Origin: Bacteroidota bacterium
Lineage (GTDB): Bacteria; Bacteroidota; Bacteroidia; Chitinophagales; Chitinophagaceae
Direction: 5' to 3'
DNA: 9,154 bases
Assembly (NCBI GenBank): GCA_021824855.1
Contig: JAKAJX010000159.1
Coordinates: forward strand, 1-9,154
Part shown: one piece after another, positions 6,747-9,154 of the stretch
Numbering within the stretch: the stretch's first letter is position 1
How the letters are laid out: every line of letters starts with the position of its first letter
Translations under genes and position numbers: made by a program
Notes under the pieces: model-generated
The model's input: only the letters and a program-made list of their open reading frames with translations
Told to the model about the DNA's origin: nothing
The model's database searches: none

Positions 6747-8765
6747 TTAATTTATGGGCTCTACCCATGCACCGCTTTCTTTTAATAAATTAATTAATTC
6801 GGTTACTGCAATGCTGCTATCAATATTTCGTTTCATTATTTCTTTGCCTTTGTATAAAGTAATTTTTCCAACTCCACTGCCTACATAACCAAAATCTGCA
6901 TCAGCCATTTCACCGGGTCCATTTACAATACAGCCCATAATTGCAATTTTTAAACCTTTTAAATGGTTGGTAACATTTCTAATTTTTGCTGTGGTTTCTT
7001 GTAATTCAAATAATGTTCTTCCGCAACTTGGACAAGAAATATATTCTGTTTTAGAAATTCGTGTTCGAGTAGCTTGTAAAATACTGAAAGCCGTATTATT
7101 AATAAATTGTTCTGTTGTTTGATTTTGCAAATAAGTTCGGCCGGTTGAAGATTGACTATTATGCTGTAAAAGTTGATAGCTGTTTTGCTTCATTCCAAAA
7201 CAAACTCCATCGCCAAAACCATCTAACAATAAAGCACCTGCTTCGGTTGCATAATGAATTAAATGCTCATCGGCTGTTGCAGCATTGCTATCAATAATAA
7301 GTATCACCGGATTTTTTATAGCACGTTGTTGCAACTCAATAAACATTCTTCTTACAGCTTGCATTGCATTTTTTCTCTCGCTACTTAAACACAAAACAAC
7401 TGAAGTATCATTGGCTAATTCATCTAAATAAGTAAAATCATTGATGGTTGTTGCATCACTAAAACAATCAAGCATCACAAAATTTAATTCATTACTTTTT
7501 GCTTCTGCTTCTATAAAACCATTTGCATCAAAAATGGGAAAGTATTTGCTTTTATCTTCGGCCAAAGCCCACGCCGCCGGATAACAAATAACTTTTAGAG
7601 TGCCAGGTAAGGCAAAATTCAATACTTGATGACCGGTAAAAATATAATCGGCGGCAGTATCGCCAATATGCCATTTATCGGTAACAGCATTATATTGATA
7701 CCCTATACTTTCTAATGTAGATGGCGTAATTGTATTTATTTTACTTAAATCGGCAACAACAACGGGCACCTGATTTTTACCAATATTATTTATTGCAAAA
7801 GTTGCTCGCTTATGAAAATTAAATGGCGAATATGTGATGGTTTCAATTTTGGGTATTGCAGCAATAGTACTTATTTGTGTAGTACCCGAATATCGTTTTA
7901 CTAAATCTTTACAAACCGGAATTTCAAATTCAGGATCTTCGGTTAATGATACACGAATGGTATCTCCAATACCATCTTCCAACAAAGTGCCAATACCCGC
8001 AGCACTTTTTACTCTTCCATCTTCACCATCACCGGCTTCTGTAACACCTAAATGCAAGGCATAACATTCTTGAAACTCTTCAAACATTTTATTAATCAAT
8101 AACCTGTATGCTTGTACCATCACTTGCGGATTACTTGCTTTCATACTTAATACAATGTTATGATAGTTTTCATCTCTTGCAATTCGCAGAAACTCCATTG
8201 CACTTTCCACCATTCCCATTGGTGTATCGCCATAACGACTCATAATTCTATCGCTCAAAGAACCATGATTGGTTCCAATACGCATGGCTGTTCCGTATTC
8301 TTTACAAATTTTAATTAATGGTGTAAACCTGTTCCGTATTCTTTCAATTTCTTCAACATATTCTGCATTGGTATATTCTATTTGCTGAAACTTTTTTTTA
8401 TCAATATAATTACCCGGATTTATTCTTACTTTTTCAATAATTCGTGCCGCCATTTCGGCTGCATTGGGTGTAAAATGAATATCTGCAATTAAGGGAATAG
8501 TATATCCGCGTTTGTGCAATTCGGCTTTTATATTTTGTAAATTTTCTGCCTCTTTAATTGATGGAGCTGTAATACGTACCATTTCGGCACCGGCTTCAAT
8601 ACACCGAATAGTTTGCTCTACTGTTGCAAGCGTATTCAATGTATCGGTGGTAGTCATGGTTTGAATACGAATAGGATGTAAATTACCCAGTAATAAATTA
8701 CCAATTTTAACTTCTTTCGTTGGTAATCTATTATATTCTGTTAACGAATTACAATATAACTGCAT
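6747..8765 (-). CDS. ispG: 4-hydroxy-3-methylbut-2-enyl diphosphate synthase, long type with inserted domain
   Basis: IspG (GcpE), the iron-sulfur enzyme that reduces MEcPP to HMBPP in the MEP isoprenoid pathway. At 672 residues it is of the long type known from Bacteroidota, Chlamydia and plants, against about 370 in E. coli. The TIM barrel covers about residues 1-290: IRIQTMTTTD (32-41), VRINPGN (113-119), MRIGTNHGSLS (161-171), TEAGDGEDGRVKS (242-254). An extra domain fills about 300-565. The C-terminal domain carries the 4Fe-4S ligands CPSC (C578, C581) and GCIVNGPGE (C612), with the catalytic Glu619. The ATG at 8763-8765 is chosen because it gives the usual start (MQLYCNSLTEY); a longer frame would need a TTG at 8792. 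It is the first gene of a run with nadB and the acyltransferase. Confidence 0.96.
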   Translation of the reverse strand: MQLYCNSLTEYNRLPTKEVKIGNLLLGNLHPIRIQTMTTTDTLNTLATVEQTIRCIEAGAEMVRITAPSIKEAENLQNIKAELHKRGYTIPLIADIHFTPNAAEMAARIIEKVRINPGNYIDKKKFQQIEYTNAEYVEEIERIRNRFTPLIKICKEYGTAMRIGTNHGSLSDRIMSRYGDTPMGMVESAMEFLRIARDENYHNIVLSMKASNPQVMVQAYRLLINKMFEEFQECYALHLGVTEAGDGEDGRVKSAAGIGTLLEDGIGDTIRVSLTEDPEFEIPVCKDLVKRYSGTTQISTIAAIPKIETITYSPFNFHKRATFAINNIGKNQVPVVVADLSKINTITPSTLESIGYQYNAVTDKWHIGDTAADYIFTGHQVLNFALPGTLKVICYPAAWALAEDKSKYFPIFDANGFIEAEAKSNELNFVMLDCFSDATTINDFTYLDELANDTSVVLCLSSERKNAMQAVRRMFIELQQRAIKNPVILIIDSNAATADEHLIHYATEAGALLLDGFGDGVCFGMKQNSYQLLQHNSQSSTGRTYLQNQTTEQFINNTAFSILQATRTRISKTEYISCPSCGRTLFELQETTAKIRNVTNHLKGLKIAIMGCIVNGPGEMADADFGYVGSGVGKITLYKGKEIMKRNIDSSIAVTELINLLKESGAWVEPIN

Positions 8766-8785
8766 ACAATTTTTTATGTTTGAGC

Positions 8786-8821
8786 GTAACAAATGTCATC
8801 AAAAAAATCAACTATTGTTAC
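8786..8821. repeat. Dyad repeat in the ispG leader
   Basis: GTAACAA (8786-8792) and its exact reverse complement TTGTTAC (8815-8821) flank 22 bases that include a run of seven A on the + strand. The element lies between the predicted ispG promoter and its ATG, about 20 bases from the start codon. It could form a leader hairpin or bind a dimeric protein; the long loop makes a simple terminator unlikely. Confidence 0.5.
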
Positions 8822-8862
8822 AGATTTTATTAAACGCCCAACCCTGCATTTTGTTTAGTTAT

Positions 8863-8893
8863 CAAAGGTATCTGCCTAACTACTTTCGAGAAA
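8863..8893 (-). promoter_or_regulatory. Candidate promoter of the ispG-nadB-acyltransferase run
   Basis: On the minus strand TACCTTTG (8870-8863) matches TAnnTTTG exactly. TTTC (8893-8890) stands 19 bases upstream, and a better TTTG (8898-8895) stands 24 bases upstream. Transcription would begin near 8857, giving ispG a leader of about 90 bases that holds the dyad repeat. The site lies just downstream of the stop codon of the preceding gene. Confidence 0.55.
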
Positions 8894-8913
8894 CCAAAAA
8901 TAGACGGAAAGAA

Positions 8914-9153
8914 TTAGGTAAGAAGTAATTTTTTAAACTTTTCCAACTCGGCAATTTCAGCAGCAGTAATTGATTGGTGGGCATTGTATTTTGTTTGAAG
9001 AAAAAGTACCCGTTTATGTTGCGGATATTTTGCAAGAATTTCATTAATAATTGTTGCAACTGAATTGTTTACAGAAGCTACCGGTGCAATTTCGGGTATA
9101 AGAGATTTTTCTCTGGTAGGCATTTTTAAAATAGTTGCTTCCAACGTTGCCAA
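8914..9153 (-). CDS. Unrecognised small protein, possibly truncated at the window edge
   Basis: An open frame of 79 codons runs from the window edge to a TAA at 8914-8916. I do not recognise the family. At the edge the first codon is TTG, so the true start is either outside the window or the ATG at 9121-9123, which would give 69 residues beginning MPTREKS. The visible part is polar, with a Pro/Ala/Val-rich first third, then two probable helices (VATIINEILAKYPQHKRVLFL and TAAEIAELEKFKKLLL) joined by a polar turn. It has no cysteine, membrane segment or catalytic motif that I can name. It is on the same strand as ispG, about 150 bases upstream, but a predicted promoter lies between them, so shared function need not follow. 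The reading as a real gene rests on its sensible composition and position. Confidence 0.55.
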   Translation of the reverse strand: MATLEATILKMPTREKSLIPEIAPVASVNNSVATIINEILAKYPQHKRVLFLQTKYNAHQSITAAEIAELEKFKKLLLT

Positions 9154-9154
9154 C

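Noticed and set aside
7834..8064. Open frame on the + strand inside ispG, 76 codons, with a hydrophobic start
   Set aside because: It lies opposite the conserved TEAGDGEDG region of ispG; the hydrophobic look follows from the complementary codons, and there is no promoter or ribosome site.
8766..8792. Upstream TTG start for ispG adding nine residues
   Set aside because: TTG is a rare start, the extension lies across the leader dyad, and the ATG at 8763-8765 gives the usual N-terminus of long IspG proteins.
1..9154. Mobile element, phage, toxin-antitoxin, CRISPR or defence island
   Set aside because: No transposase, integrase, repeat array, tRNA attachment site or defence-type protein is visible; base composition looks uniform and nearly all genes are recognised core functions.

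Overview
The window is an ordinary chromosomal, AT-rich stretch from a member of the Bacteroidota, most likely of the Chitinophagaceae/Sphingobacteriia kind. The phylum call rests on three things: upstream boxes of the form TAnnTTTG (the Bacteroidota -7 promoter element) before several genes, near absence of Shine-Dalgarno sequences, and an IspG of the long type with an extra central domain. The family-level guess comes only from the general look of the proteins. Coding density is high and no stretch of 300 bases lacks a gene. I see no tRNA, rRNA, insertion sequence, integrase, CRISPR array or phage gene.

Left part (1-2154): a galactokinase missing its N-terminus at the window edge meets a RidA-type imine deaminase tail to tail; the two stop codons lie in one shared TTATAA. 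RidA is divergent from tsaB (tRNA t6A modification), and their promoters overlap in an 80-base gap.

Middle (2155-4116): an AT-rich tandem repeat precedes a small, cysteine-free ArsR-family repressor that ends at a strong intrinsic terminator. Next, with its own -7 box, comes a three-domain sulfur protein (metallo-beta-lactamase, pseudo-rhodanese, rhodanese) with the layout of the persulfide dioxygenase CstB. This pair is the most interesting part of the window, because the neighbouring repressor lacks the cysteines that known ArsR-type persulfide sensors use.

Right part (4147-8765, minus strand): a three-gene run, ispG (isoprenoid MEP pathway), nadB (first step of NAD synthesis) and a lipid A type lysophospholipid acyltransferase. 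A promoter candidate lies before ispG, with a dyad repeat in the leader, and nadB has an unusually good Shine-Dalgarno sequence. The last 240 bases hold the C-terminal part of an unrecognised small protein, cut by the window edge.

The genes are mostly core metabolism and envelope or RNA maintenance. I do not see a clear new multi-gene system; the findings are regulatory and architectural details.
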